Below, one piece after another: positions 36,889-50,448 of a DNA stretch of 64,000 nucleotides. Below the pieces are notes generated by a model. The model was given only the letters and a program-made list of their open reading frames with translations, had not been told where the DNA came from and did not search any database. Numbering within the stretch: the stretch's first letter is position 1; each line of letters starts with the position of its first letter. The position numbers and the translations under genes were made by a program. The stretch spans positions 1-64,000 of the forward strand of contig VWPU01011836.1 of the NCBI GenBank assembly GCA_013398955.1, written 5' to 3'. This DNA is from Callaeas wilsoni. Its lineage: Eukaryota > Chordata > Aves > Passeriformes > Callaeidae.

Positions 36889-39800
36889 CAACATTAAATG
36901 TACCAATGTGTACGTTTAGATGATCACATTCGTGTTTGCTGTCAGCAGATAGTTGAGATAAGCAAAAGCATATTCCAAATTGGAAGCTGGAAGGAGCAAT
37001 CATCGTTGCCCTGCAGCATGGCAGTGGCAAAAGTGATGATAACAAAGCCATGTGGTTTTCTTAATTTCCTAAAATGTGAGTCCTGCTCATTGTAATGGGG
37101 CTGCTCAGTAGGGGGTCTGTGTAACGTACCTAACGTGAACACAAAGATATTTAAGCACAAAGTTGCTACATAAGTTAAATTTCTTTTATATAGAGCTTAA
37201 GAATTAATTTTGGGGCAAGCAACTGTTTATTTGCAGATAGTAGGAGGAAATGCTGTAATAGCTGTGAGTGAGGAAGAGTGTGTGGAGTCTGTCCTTGCAC
37301 ACCTGAGAGGGACGCAGGAAACCAGCAGGGACGGAAATGGGAAGAGTGGAGTGAAGATGAGACCTCCAGGTTTCTACTCCGGGATGTGGCTACCCGAGTT
37401 TATCTCAGAAGTGCAGTGGCAAGTGCAGAGCCCCAGGTAATGCTGAGGAAAGCATTCTGCCTCTTGCCCCCTGCAGAGACCTTCGAGTGCCATCTTGACA
37501 CTGCCTGTGATCCAAGATTTTTTCCCAGTGGATAAAAGCAGATACAAGTCCCGTGCAGGATCGCTCTTATGAGTCAGTCTCACCTGTAAGTCTAAGCAGC
37601 ACTATGCTGGAATTAAGCATCTGTTAGGAATTAAGCAGAGCAGTGCCCTGACTTTTCCTTCTATCCTTTCTTGTTTTCTGGGCTTTGTGTGCCTTTTTCT
37701 CAGCTGTTGGTAAGTGCCTCCTGCAGCATTTGGCTGCTAAGTGTGGTGTCCCCCCAAAACCCACCCTGGAGCACAAAACAGAAAAGATTCTGTGTGTGCA
37801 GCTGCAGAGGAAGTGTCTTTAAAGGAGTGGTGCAAAGAGCATCCCTTGGGATGCTAAAAATATATGGGACCGGTTAGTCTCTGTGGGCACACTGGTGAGT
37901 TCATAACTGAATCGGAGATGGATCCTACCTGGTGTGTTTGCTGGAAAACTTGAGTTGATGGCACAACAAAAAGGCCACTTGATCCTTGGGATCAAGCCAG
38001 CCAACATAATTCCTGAATTTCTATCACGTTGCCTGTTACTCTGGCAGGTTTGCCTGTCAGGGCTGGTGCTTCCCCTTCAGAGGGGTTAATTTTGTCTCAC
38101 TTTGCGAACACAAGGGAATCAAACTCAGCCTCTTTATTCTTTTGTTCCCCCTCCATTGCCCATGTTAATTTAATTTGACAGCCTGGCGAATAGGATTTGT
38201 CAAATATGGTAACCTTAAGCATCTCAGATATTGAAAACGGTGCTTTAAATTTATATAATCCAGATGTGAGAACCAATAAAAGGCTCGGATGAAATGAAAT
38301 GTCAGGCTTTGTGGGGAGAGAAAGGGGAAAAATACTCTTTGCCACTTATTTTTCCACATGGCATAAAGTGCAGAGCAGGGTCCAACCAATTATATTAGTC
38401 AAGAATAGAAGCAGGTTTTGTCATCTCAGTGCTGGTAGGTAACAATAAATCTGATTGATAGCAAAATGCTGAATCTCACAGGACTGGTTAAAGTAAAAAC
38501 GACTGTAGTGTTTGGGCAGTGAAAAGGTGAGTCTTGGGAAGTATTTAGGGATGATGAACACAAGGCATTGCTCAAAGAGAACATTTCTCTTAGTAGTACT
38601 AATAAAAAAGCCACCAATTTAATGAATTTAGGTCTGTAGGCATTATCCAAGTAGAATAATATCCCACTCACTCGTTCTGCAAAATACGTTCTCAAATTAT
38701 ACACACACAACTTCTGTTTCCACAATATTTGTTCTCCTGTATGTGGTAAGAGCCTGAAAGATGTAGAATAATTATCTTAAACTAATTCTCAGCTAAATCT
38801 CTTCATTCCCTCTGGTGACCCTCCTTTGGCAGGAGGGAAGAAATAAATACTGAGGGAACACTAGGCAGTATTAATCAAATAGCTCATTCCCCAAAAGTGC
38901 AATTTAATTTTAGCTCAGATGGGTATTCATCAAATTCAGAGCACTGGCCTAATAAGTAGGATTAAAATTTGGAAAGTTTAAAACCTTTCCGTTTTAGACT
39001 TAAAAGGCAAGGATTTTAATGTCAGTATGAATTAAAATTTTAAATTTGCCTGCATTTAATATGAAAGCTGAAGAAACTTTCAGTCAAAACAAACCAGTTT
39101 TTCATATTGTAAAAACAATTCGATAGTAAGCCTGAAGTTGTGTGCATAGCTCAGTAAGTAAATTGGTAGAGTTAGACTTACTGCCATTCTCTCCCATATG
39201 CATTCAGTGTTCAAAAATAGTCATAAGTTAAACTATATTTAAACCACCACCCTTAATTCCACTCTCAGACAAAACCACCTTTAATTTTTAAGTGAAGTTA
39301 GACCTGAATCGAGTCCATCTATGATTTTGATCACATGAAAGCAAAACATGCAGGATAAGATTTTGCAAATCCAACCCAACTGCTGTGTGTGTGTGTGTGT
39401 GTAAATGATGATTTGCTTCATCATAAGCTGTAGGGAAAAACCACAAAGGTTTATGGGGAGAAAAAAGAGTAGGATGAGAAAATGCAAGTGTTGGAATTTT
39501 TCTTACTGCTGAGACACAAACCTGTTGGGCCATGATATTGAAGGAGCTTCTTTGGGGTGATGGAGAGGCAAAGCTTTTATTAGAGATAGTTGTTGGAATG
39601 CAAATTTGGGGCAAAGTCTGCTGTTCCTGCTGGAGTCTCCAGGTATCCCAACCTCTCCAGGCCACGTTTGGGGTACAAACCAGCTTAGAGGTTCAGGCCG
39701 GTGTTACAACTAGAAGGGTAAAACTGGAGTAAATAGAACTTCCCAGCTCTGGATATCTTCCAGGAGAAGTGTCCTGTTAGGATTGCCCGGTGCCATAGGT

Positions 39801-42399
39801 GTGTTTGAGAGGGAAATGCTCCCAGAGTTGTTGTGGCCTACGTTTCCTATAGGCTGTCACAGAAGTTTCTGCGTCAGTGGCAGCTAATTCGGGTGGAGAC
39901 AGCACTGCTGAAAGATGGCAGTGGGGGCAGATCCACCTTGAAAAATTCCATGGTTTTGGAGCTTTCTTAAACAATTCAGTATCTGTCTGGATCCCGGCTC
40001 TTTAAAACCTCAGTGTAACCAGGCACAAAGACTTCAGTAGAAGTGCCATTTCCAAAAGTGAGTCCCGTGCAGCCGATCTTATGATCTCCCCTCTTGGGTC
40101 CGTTTGATTCATTCATTAGCTCTGTGATACACTCCTTTCTGCTGGGCTCCCATAAATCACACGCTTGCCAGAGTGGAGAGGGTTATTTGAAAGGATAGAA
40201 GAACCACGAAGCAGGAAAGAGAGTGCGTGTAAAATGCTCACCCCGGTGTTGCTGAGGGGACGAGCCCTGGCCTCTGTAAGTGTGGAGCGGGAAGCCCAGC
40301 AAAACCTCAGCCATTTCCCCTCTTTTTGGTTAAAGTAATAAACACGAGGCTGGGCTGCTCCCAGGAGGGACATCCTGCAGCTTCCAAAACTGGGAATAGC
40401 TTTCTCCCGTCACGCTCAGCCGTGGCTTTGTATGTTTTTCCTCGAAATTACAACATGGTTTTAATCTAAACAGACATCAGCTCTCCACGCCAAGCACATC
40501 AAATCTGTGCTGCAGGGATCACAGAATGGAAGGAACATGGCTCATGGAGCAGCAGTGCAGGGAAGAGGAGGGGGAATTGGAGGAAAGGGCTGAGCGGGGA
40601 ATGGACCCCCTCAAGGAAAGCAGAGTAAGAGAGGTTCATGAATAGAGGTATTGTATTCGAGTTTGTGAAGCAGAATCCCCGGGGAAAGGTTAGCTTCCAG
40701 GAGAAACGAAATCTCCCCTCAAAAGTTCTTCCCTGTTTGGGTACAGGCCTAGTGATTACCTGGGAGGAAACAGAATTGAAAATACTTATCACTTCTGCTC
40801 TAATTTACATGTCTGTACAAGTGCCTTGGTTTTGCCTGGGTCGGAAATGCTGTGTTATCAGGAGATTCTGCCTTTCTGGGAGATATTTTCTTGTAGGATC
40901 TCTCAAGCACCTCCTCCCATTTATTTTTTTTTTTTATTTTCTTACAGCTTTCTATGCATAGTGCTGGAGGAAAGTCCAGACTTTTTCCACAGTCAGTGCA
41001 AAACTGACTGAACAGAGTAAGCACTGTGTGAGTCCCACATTTTGGTATCTCTCCACCTTCAGAGGAGTTTTGGAAGGGAGTGTGGCTGGAGAAGTGCTGG
41101 CTTTGGAAGCCTTAAATCTTGTGTGAGCTCCCAAATTTGTACAGACAGGGGATGCGAAGTGCACACATGCCTTACGGACTGCTTCAGGTTATTCAAATCC
41201 TGAATTTGAATAAAATTAGTTATCAAGGGTGTAGATATGCTCATCTATTTAGTAGATCAAAGGTATATTAAACCAGGATCATCTGCAGCTGCCGCTAACA
41301 TGGTGAGACAGACTGTGATATTTGTATTGTTTTTAGAAAGTTCTGCCAAACTTTTTTGAAAAAAGACAGATTACAGAAGTAGTCATGGCACAAAAAAGAG
41401 CCTTTCTTGGAGCGTGAGTGAGAGCGCAAAGGAAACAAGCTGCTTGTAGAAGGTGTAGAAATGGCTTTAAAAAACGAAAATCAAGCTGAAACACGTTCTC
41501 TTTAGTCTCTGGTCTCAGTCTACAGCTGCTCCTTCTCCAGCCAGGCATGCAGCAGTTTCCTTGCAGCACTCCCCGAGGACTTGGCATTGCTCAGTCTGTC
41601 AAGACCAACAACAACACAGCGCTGCTGAAACGTATGAAGCACGAGTTGAATGGTGCCAACACTTCATAATGTTACAGGGCTTTTTTCACCCCCAAACAGA
41701 AGGATCCTGCACTGAACTGCTTTCTGTTCAGTCCTCTTTACAAATCTGCACCTCCGACTTGTAGTTTTGGAGAGGCATTTGTGGCTTTTCGGAGGTGTGG
41801 CGTGTTCTCGGGCTCGTGCTTTGATGTTCTGTATTTTGACATTTGGCTTCGAAGCTGAAGTGGATTGTGCTCCGGAGGGTTGTAGGTTCAGACTCCAGTT
41901 TCAGATGGATGGGAATGAGGGAGGCAAGTCAAGTATCAAAACAGAGCCCTGGGAAGCACAATGGTACTCAGTAGCAGAGCCAATACAATAATGCATGGCC
42001 AGAGTGCCAGAAGCAGAATTACGGGACAACTGGGACTACAGTCATGTCTTTCTGAAAACTTTTTCTCTGGAGCTCCTTCAGTTCTTTTACAGACCAATGG
42101 AAATAGTCTAAAGTCAAAGACTAATGTGAAACGCTGAATTTCAGGCACTGTTTTCACACTGACTCTCCCTTTGTGGCCAGAGCTAAAATGTTTTGTTGTT
42201 TCTAATGTGTAGAACAGGTCAGACACTTCCCCTCTCAGAGAGACATGTGGGAATTAGCTTCCAGTTCCAAAGTATTTTAATGTGCTGTCGTCCTTCATGG
42301 TTCAGAATGGGCTTTAACTATGGAGATCTCAGCACAGACCACACCTACCACATTGCTATGAGCTTCATGCGTTTGAGTCACCAGGAAAAAGCTCACAAA
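36889..42399. other. intron, unique sequence, no gene seen
   Basis: Unique sequence with a (TG)n tract at 39384-39402. The segment 38860-39270 is strongly AT-rich and repeat-free. Nothing resembles a gene. Confidence 0.45.
39384..39402. repeat. (TG)n microsatellite
   Basis: Uninterrupted alternating TG run. Confidence 0.9.
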
Positions 42400-42760
42400 T
42401 TGGCAGGAGCTCACAGGAGAGCAACCCAAACAACTCAGGGACTGGCTGGAGGGGTTAAATTAATAGCACAAGATTAAAAGAGATAAATACAGGTAGTTTG
42501 GTGAAAGCCGTTCCCCTGGAGTTAATTATGCCATATTATTTGAAAGATGTAAATGGTGAAGGATTTGCTTAGTGCGCTCTGGAGAGGTAATTGGCAGAGG
42601 AAAGAGGATGCAAAAGGGAACTTCAAGTTGAATACCAAAGGATTTCCTGACAGTGGATGTGTTGCTCTGTCAAGCAGACTTGCAGGAAGGCGCTGAAAGC
42701 CCCACTGCTGGAAACATGAAAGTCTCCTCAACACAGGAGAAATCCTGAGCTGAGATAAAG
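42400..42760 (+). mobile_element. old, diverged CR1-like LINE fragment
   Basis: Degraded but ordered CR1 3' motifs are visible: GGAGAGCAACCCAAACAACT, then a GGGACTGGCTGGA motif, AGATTAAAAGAGATAAATAC, AGGAAAGAGGATGCAAAAGG, a GATTTCCTGACAGTGGATG stretch and GCGCTGAAAGCCCC. The many differences from young copies point to an old insertion. Family assignment is less certain than for the other CR1 pieces. Confidence 0.6.
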
Positions 42761-44640
42761 ATGAAACACAGTGAGTTCTGTCTGTTCCAATTACTGTAAT
42801 TTGAGAGACGATTGATACAGCAGGAATGCCCCGGAGCTGAAATCAGAGAGATGCTGTAGGAGCTCACAAACAGGCTTTCCCTATCTGTTGTAAAATCTGT
42901 GGAGTAATCTGGATCTCGACTGACTCAGAAGTCAGTCCTGAAGGGCCACGGCCCTGGGTATTCCTCCTTTTTCTGTTCCTGTCTACCTTGGAGTATCCAA
43001 AAGTGGAATACAGCTCCTTAGCTTGTTCTGCTTGCATGGACTGCAGTTCACAAACCCAAAAATGCTGTCCCAGGCTTCCAAGGTCCTTCTGATCTGTCAT
43101 TGTAAGAAAAGCCATTAGAAGCTTCAGAAACTAGAGAGGAAAACTACTTTTCCTGAAGGTTTTCTACTTCAGTTAACTTCCCAGTTAATTCTGAACATCT
43201 TTCCCCCTTAAATATTTTTGTTTCTTGCAGATTCCAGGTGTTCCTGTCCTGCAGCACACAGCAGAGTTGACCTGGATATTTGAGGAAGGACAGCTGGGGT
43301 GCCTTGGAGTTCCTTGCAGGCAGATTTGTCTTGGAGTCCTAGCAGAGTATATTAACCCATATTTAGTGCTGTGCTATTGCAATTACTGCACTCCCAGTGA
43401 TTAACTTGTTTAGACTTATCACAAGCATCTCTGCAGCGCTCAGCAGTCAGCTGAGCCTTTTTTCTAGAAAACAGCATCAGCAAAAAATCAGTATTTCTGC
43501 CAGCTAAACAAGCTGCAGTCCTGAAATCAGACCACTCTGGGCACTTTATTTAGACCAGGCAAATCCTGAGCTCTGTTCTGTAGAGTAAAGAAGAAGTCAA
43601 CCTAAACACTCACGGCTTTTAACTTGCCACACACTGGGTTTGATCAGAGAGCTGGATCAAATTGTCCTTTGTAAACAAAACAGCACGTTGGAAGCCACAT
43701 GTGGGAAATGACAGCTATGAAGCTGTAATCATGTTGCATGGGAGATACTGAAGTGAGTTGTTTAACAGGGAGCATTTAAATTTTGGGGAAAAAAAAGTCT
43801 GAAGGGTCAACACAAATTTTTTTATTTTTTTTTTTTACACATCTGTGGTAAGCATATGAGATCTGCCAAGCTCCATTCCCTATGCTGATGAACCTTCCAG
43901 GGTTTTATTCCCAACCTGTAATAGTCTAAGAATGGAAGTCCAGTTCCATTCCCTTTCCTTGTCAGCATTTCATGGCTTACCTGCAGCTTTGTGCCAGATC
44001 TAGCCTCAGATCAACTCTCAGTTGGCAGAACAACTCTTAACGTTGTGGTCATGATTTGTGGTTAGCAGGATATTGTGTTTACAACATGAAACTTCAGGGC
44101 ATCTCAGATGGAGGGTCTGACGTCCGGGGAGATGTGGCTGTGGAATTTCAACCTTTTCAGGTTATTTTCCTAGGCTGCTTCTGGTTTGGGGCATTAACTT
44201 GGAGGTGACTAGGTTTTTAGGAAGCAGTCCTGGTGGAATGAAAACAGCAAGATTTAGTGTTGCTGAAGCTCCAAGGATTCCCTGCTGTTCCTATGCTGGG
44301 TAGCTCCAACACGGGAACACGAACAGCAGCATTTTTATCATTTTAAGTGCTGCCAAGCACTTCACTAAATGTGGGAAAACACGTGAGCTGGAGCTGAGCA
44401 TATTTGCTCTGTTCTTTCAAAATAAAAATACACATGCCGTGAAAAAGCTTCCAGAGTACTGATGTAATTCTGGTTAACTTCAAAACTGAAAATTGAAAAT
44501 TTGAAAAGCTCCCCTGTTTTTGGGTTTGTTCGACTCTTCGCTTCAGCCTCTCTGCTTATCAGGGTAAAGTCTGGTGTGCAAATTAAAGCCAAGGTGACAG
44601 TTCTATTCCCAGGCTCAGTTCTGGAAGCGGAGTGCCTGAC
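42761..44640. other. intron, unique sequence, no gene seen
   Basis: Unique sequence with T-rich runs at about 43817-43836. No gene or transposon recognised. Confidence 0.5.
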
Positions 44641-45010
44641 TTACCCAGGCTGTTCCAGCTTCCCTTATCCGCCCGGGCGTCAGCCCCTGCGCCCTGCGCC
44701 CCATCACCTCAGGCGCTCCGGAGAGAAACGCCGCGATAGCGAGCAGTAACGCGGCTGTCCCGTCGCCTGTGTGTTGTGACTTGGCGATAGCATTAATTGC
44801 GTTGGCTCAGTAAGTGCTCTGTGGGCTGGCTGCCAGCTCTGCCGGGGGTTTGCGCTCCAGACCAGAGGCAGGGGTGGGATAGGAGCCCCCCAACCGTGGG
44901 CACCGCTTCGGCGTCGCTTCCCAGCGGCTCGCGGCTCCCAGGGGATGCGTGCCCACATCCGGGGCTGGCCGTGCCCTCTGCTGCTCGGGAGCCCTGGGGT
45001 TTTTCCCCCT
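44641..45010. promoter_or_regulatory. CpG-dense intronic pocket, candidate alternative promoter/enhancer
   Basis: By hand count there are roughly 17 CpG in the first 150 bases and over a dozen more by 45010, in an intron where CpG is otherwise scarce. A perfect GTAAGT donor-like hexamer lies at 44810-44815 (preceded by CTCA, so the last exon base would be A rather than the preferred G). No ATG occurs between 44641 and 44809 on the plus strand. The layout fits a small CpG island with a non-coding first exon splicing into downstream ABTB2 exons. This is inference; it could equally be an enhancer or chance GC enrichment. Confidence 0.35.
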
Positions 45011-45440
45011 GTCACAGCGATGATGATTGGAATGAGCACTTCACTGATGGAAAGCCCTGCCTGGGTGACATGTTTGCCACCAACCACACTTTCTTCTCCT
45101 TTGCCTCCTGGGCTCTCTAGATCCCTGGGCTTGGCTTGGTGTGGTCAGTGGCTCTTTCCTATACCTTCTCCCTTACCTTCTGCCTTCTTCATCTCTCTGG
45201 CATGAGAGAAATCAGAAGCAAGAAAACTTTTTCTGTTGTCTTTTGGGCATTGGCAAACCCTCTGCTAGCATTGTCCCTTTCCATTTGATTTCTGTGTGTT
45301 GTTCCCCATTCCTCCTCAGAAATTCTGCTAGGAAATGTTGCTCTGGTTCAGAGACAGGGCTCAGCCTTCCTGTGAGGATCCCGTTGCATCAAATAAAGGC
45401 AGGATAAACTACAGTGGTTACTGTGCTGATGTTGCCATCA

Positions 45441-45491
45441 GGAGTTGGACTTCGCTGATCCTCAAGGGTCCCTTCCAACTCAGGATATTCG
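45441..45491 (+). mobile_element. CR1-like 3'-end fragment (about 50 bp)
   Basis: GGAGTTGGACTTCGCTGATC followed by a GGGTCCCTTCCAACTCAGG segment and ATATTCGAAG matches the 3' terminus of an avian CR1 subfamily. The remainder is missing. Confidence 0.75.
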
Positions 45492-46079
45492 AAGGGATAA
45501 CTCCTCCTGATCCATACGAATGCAGTGTGTGTGCATTACCAAAGCCCGAGTTCTTTCATTGTTTAAGCATTATTTTTATTCAGGGACAGGTATTCATAGT
45601 GAGGACCATTTCAATTATTTATTGCTTCAGCTGGTTAGAAGTTCCTTGGCCTTAACTAAAAATCTCATACGGAGGGAAGAAGTGTGTGTGTATTTGTAGC
45701 TAGAGGGACATGGGCAGTCTTTTTAGGTATCCTGTTTTGTTCTGAACAGAAGTATCTTCTTATTCCCATATTCCCCCCTACTCTGTCAAACTTGGAGCTT
45801 CAGCAAGCTGATTCTAACTACTAACATATGTCTGGGGGTGGGGAAAGCGATGCAGGAAGGAATACTCCGAGGAGTACAGTAGCATTTCTGTATGCAGCAA
45901 GTTAGTCATCAGCTCCTTCGGTTGTAGCACAAAACATAAAATGAATGGTCTGTGAAGGAGCTGTAAATCTGGGAGAGCAAAGCTCGTGCTGCTCCTGAAG
46001 CAATCACATAGCAGATCATAACTGTACCTACTGTTTTCTCTGTGAGGAGGAGCTCAAAGCACTTCAGCGCTTTGAAGTA

Positions 46080-46310
46080 ACAGAGATGTTTATTGCCTCT
46101 ACTTCACAAATGAAAACATGAAGTGCCAGACAAAGACAAAGCCAGATCCTGAATTTCTTGCTTCTCAAGAGCCTTTTACTGTTTTCAGTGCGAGGTGCAG
46201 GATGGAAGGAGTTTTGACAATTCAGCAAGTAGTGGTGGAGTGGGAGATGAAACCATGTCTGAGGTGGGGGGGAGAACCAAGATCTCTTGCTTCCTAATCT
46301 GTTCTTTGAA
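46080..46310 (+). mobile_element. possible ancient MIR-like SINE relic
   Basis: Two parts recall a MIR-type SINE: a CTTCACAAATGAAAAC segment with TGCCAGACAAAG near the start, and AGAACCAAGATCTCTTGCTT near the end. They are separated by more sequence than expected, so this may be an interrupted copy or chance resemblance. Confidence 0.35.
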
Positions 46311-46624
46311 CCTTGGGATCATCTTAACTTTTTTCTTCCAAGTCAAGCTCCACCAGCAGCACTAACAGCTCTACCTGAGCAGCATCTGTCCTTGCCTGAA
46401 CTTTCTGAAATCTCTCCTTTGAACCTGCCCCAGTGGTCATCCCTTTGAGCCATCAGAGTTTTTATTTTAGTTTGGCCTTTTGCTGTATAAATCATGACCT
46501 GGGGCTTGTCTCACCACCTCATTTACCCACCTCTGCCTTCGAGCACTTGAGAATGTTTTTTCTGTGTCCACCCCTCCCAAAAGAGATGCTTTTCCCCCTC
46601 TGTTTTAAATGACAGACATCCCTG

Positions 46625-46766
46625 TACCTGGAAGAGTTCAGGACCTGGCTGGATTGGTCTCTGAGCAACCTGGTGCAGTGGAGGGTGTTCCTGCCCAAGG
46701 CAGGGGATGGAACTATGGTGATATTGAAGGTTCCTTCAAGCCAAACCATTCTACGATTCTATGACA
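46625..46766 (+). mobile_element. CR1 LINE 3'-end fragment (about 140 bp)
   Basis: GACCTGGCTGGATTGGTCT, GAGCAACCTGGTGCAGTGGA, a TGTTCCTGCCC motif, GGCAGGGGATGGAACT and the terminal CCATTCTACGATTCTATGAC follow the CR1 3' order to its very end. It is 5'-truncated. Confidence 0.93.
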
Positions 46767-49700
46767 TAGGTCTATTTACTTTTAGTCCTTAAGGAGCAAC
46801 AAGTTGTGATTTAATTGCTGTCTCCGGAGTATTTCTTGGTTGGGCAGGTAGCTGGAGAAGGAAAAGCACTAATAGTTGTCCTTTAAAGCAAATTACTTTA
46901 ATGTATGCTGTGTGTGTGGGCAGTATCTCTGTTCATTTTTGGTCTCAAATATGAGTTGCCCATAAAACCTCTAGGACTCTTGCTGGGAGTGAGCCAAGAG
47001 AAAGAAGAGCTGTGAGGAGCAGAAGCACATCTTCCCCATAATTGCAATCACATTTGAGTCTGCTGGTGCTGCAGATTCAACCTTCTGCTTCTGTGCATTC
47101 CTTCACTATTATCACCTGGGGTTCAGCACTGGGCTGAGGCTTTGCTTCAAGTCTCATCTTGAACACACACTCTGCCTTTTTTCTCTTTCTTTTTTTCCTT
47201 CCCTTTGTGTTTGCTCAGACTCAAAACTCTGGTTACAAATCTCAGTGGAGGAGTCCTTTGAGCCCTGCCAATTGTTTCTGGAAGCTAATTATTGTGTGTT
47301 AGTAAATGAAGCAGGTAGAAAGAATGTTAAATATATCAGACTTGCAGCAACAAGTCTCCTGTCAAAAGGGAAAACACTCACCTCTCCCCACCTGATGAGA
47401 TAGCAGCAGTTGCAGCCACCAGCTGGTAGGAAGGTGAGGCACAGAAGAAGCCAGGAACAGGAGTAGAATTGTGATATTATACAATGAGCTGCTTGATGTA
47501 GAAAAGAAGCTTTCTGAAAAGCAGAGACCAAGGCTGTTTCCTGTAGCACACACATGGTTGTGTGCTGCTGGCCGTGTAAGGAAAGCCTCTTGTCTCTTTT
47601 TTATTTCCTCTCGTCCTTTCCAGGCTCAGTGAGTGCTGCAGAGGAGCAGGAATTTGAATGCATCCAAAAAGTATGTATCCCATCCTAGTTGGTTTGATTC
47701 CTGCTTTTCCAGCTATAGCAGGATTTCTCCAAATGAAGTTTTAGGCTCTCAAATGCATCCACTTGCCCGGAGGTGAATAATGAAATCCAGAACGTAGCAA
47801 TTCAAACCATGCCTGGTTCCAAACCAATCCCCTGAGTCACTTAGTTGAGGGGACACCATTTAAGAGTGAGCTCAGTTCAAAACAAACCTGGAGTTCATTA
47901 TCAGTTTGGGCTGGTTTAACCTTGCAGCCCTTTTATTATTATTCCTTTTGGGGGACTGTCTGAGGTGAAAGTTGGATCTCCCACTGCAGAAAGTGCCTCA
48001 TGTTGGTGCTGTGCAGCACAACCTGCTCACGTCTGTCTGACAAACTCCAGGAATCCAAAAAGGAAGCTCATGCTAAAAGTAGGGCAGAGTCAAAGAGTTT
48101 GCCACGATTCTGTGAGCTCCTTGTGCCTTGCTGGTTTTACCCATAAAATACACATGATAAAGTCTGAAGCGCTGCATTTTTTTCAGTGAAACACACCCTT
48201 TTCTCCCTGTTTTTGCTGCGTCTGTACCGTGTCAGGGGAGGGGATTGCTGTGTTCCAGCACACACTGTGCCAAGGTAGCAGATGCTGAGGCAGTATCAGG
48301 TGTCTCCAAAGTTCTCTACTCTCACGGAGTCTGGTCCTGGAAGAGCAGAATTGGGAATCGATCTCAGGTGTTGACGGCTGTACTGCATAATTAATTATAA
48401 CTTTATACGGCAGAGAGAGAAACAGTAATGCTGGCTCTGGATGCTAATGGTAATAAATGGATCTGGTTACCAAGGATCTATATCACAGTTTAGGGGTTTT
48501 TTTAATCTTTCCACTGGTTTATCATTTCATCCAGACGTTGCCATTAATTAATTATGTTGTCATTAATCCTTGTTGCTGTTCATATCTGTTCCATCTGAAT
48601 AAATTTGTCTTAGCCAGGTGACTAAGAACAAAGGCATTTTTGAACTCCTGTCAGTGCAAAAAGTGACTCCAAGTAAACTATACTTTTAATAATGTGGCTA
48701 TCAGTCACTTCAGCTCCTCTAAAAACCATATATTTCTACTTTGCATAATATATCTTTACCTTTACACACGTGCTGTGAGTTTCAGTTCAGTTTGTGCCGT
48801 ATGCAGCCTGTCCTGTGAATCCAGAGGCTGGGCGCTGTTGTGATATTCGGGTTAGGTTGGCTCTCTCTGCCGGGACCACTCTCCCTCTGCAGACAGTGAA
48901 ACATCCTCTAGATGCACTCCATGCTCTTCTTGAATTGGGACAACCGCTAAAACACAAAACTGTTTCCCTTACAAGCTGCACCTCTGCACGTTTTCCAGTT
49001 GTAACCTAAGGATGTCATTTAATCCTGACACTCTCCAGCTGCACAGCAACCATGACAGCTCCGGTGAGTTTGATTTTCAATACACAGGAGAGGTGTATGT
49101 ATTATTCAGGATGCAGAACGTAACACAGTGAACAGGTATTTGTGGTTTCATTCAGGCCGGTTATTTGACTGTCAAAAAAACCTAGCAAGTAGTAGGTTGG
49201 GTTTTCCTCCCTCCTGCTGATTACACTTTATCCTCTTTCCTCATACCCTTCTTATCTATTCTTAATTCTCTATAGAAATGCTTCACTGAACATGTCAGAT
49301 GTTTAATATTCTGGTGTTCCCCGCATGGGCTCAGGCGTTTTAAGCAGTTGCTTTAGAAGACCTATAAAGTGATTTACTAAATACGAATAATCTTATCTTA
49401 AATTGGTCTGCTTTATAAAAAATAAAGAAACAGGAATTGCAGAGAAAAGTTCTTGGTTAAAATGTAAGCATGAATCAAAAATTGCTTCTGAGGATATCTG
49501 AGTTTTGATTGTTTCTAGTGCAAATGCTGCACAGTCAAATTTTGATCTGATTTAAACCCCTGGCAGGCCTTTGATGTCAGCGAGGTTATGCAAGGCTGGC
49601 TTTGCAAGCCTCTCACCATTTCCTCCCACGAATCCAACCCAGACTCTCAGTCTCTGCAGGACGAGCAGATGGTTTACTGGGAAGTTCACTTGGTTTCACC

Positions 49701-50355
49701 AGGGTTTTCCCAAGTTTTGATGTGTAAGTGAGGCAGAAATGAACCCAGGCCACCAAGAGCAAGTCTGGTGTATTATCCTGGCAATGCCTGCCCTCGGAGC
49801 ATAGCACCAGCAGAGTGCCCAGTGCATGAGCTGTTGCTGAGCTGGGAGGTGGGGGATTCTCCCAGTGTTGAGGAAAGGTTACACTTTCAACCTTAACTCA
49901 CTCCGGTTTTGTCTGGCCCTGACTGTTCCCAATTCAGTGGGATAATTCCCAAATTGCCTGGCACACTCGGTGTTGTTTCTTTAAGGTGAGAGATCTGGAG
50001 GCTGCTGGAGCTTTAATAACCGTGTCTGCAGATCCTGGCGTGGCCTGCATAGCTCAGCTCTTGCCTGGGCTTTTTTGCAAAGCCTTTCATCTGCCAGAAC
50101 GCTGTCTCGAGTCTCAGCCTCCTCTTGCTCACGCTGATTGTTGGCACATAAGTTGTGCAAGTCCCTGGCGTCGCAGCATCCAAAAGAGAAATCTCTGGTA
50201 CCTTTGTTACACGTGGGAGTCTCCTCAGCGTTGGCTGTCTGGCAGTTAATAGGGCTACTTAAATATGTCCATGGTTCCATTTGGGATAGTTCAGGCAGAA
50301 TGTTTAACAGCCCAGTGTGCTCCGTTGTTACAGTGGAGAAGGGATGTGAAGGAGT
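46767..50355. other. intron, unique sequence, no gene seen
   Basis: Unique sequence, mixed composition, no recognisable gene or transposon. Opposite-strand open frames at 48787-49009 and 49981-50280 are short and have no family resemblance. Confidence 0.45.
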
Positions 50356-50448
50356 AGCTGTGACACTTCATGCAGTGGTTTAGTGGGCTCAAGGGTATTT
50401 GATCTTAATGATCTTGGAGGTCTTTTGCAACCCTAATGATTCTATAAA
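50356..50448 (+). mobile_element. CR1 LINE 3'-end fragment (about 90 bp)
   Basis: TGGTTTAGTGGGCTC, then GATCTTAATGATCTTGGAGG, TCTTTTGCAACCC and TAATGATTCTATAA reproduce the 3' end of a passerine CR1 subfamily that ends in GATTCTAT repeats. Confidence 0.88.

Noticed and set aside
40510..40535. ATCACAGAATGGAAGG as a CR1 3' end
   Set aside because: Only about 12 bases fit, and the following sequence does not continue as CR1.
46519..46749. 76-codon minus-strand open frame
   Set aside because: Overlaps the CR1 fragment at 46625-46766 and has no coding signature.
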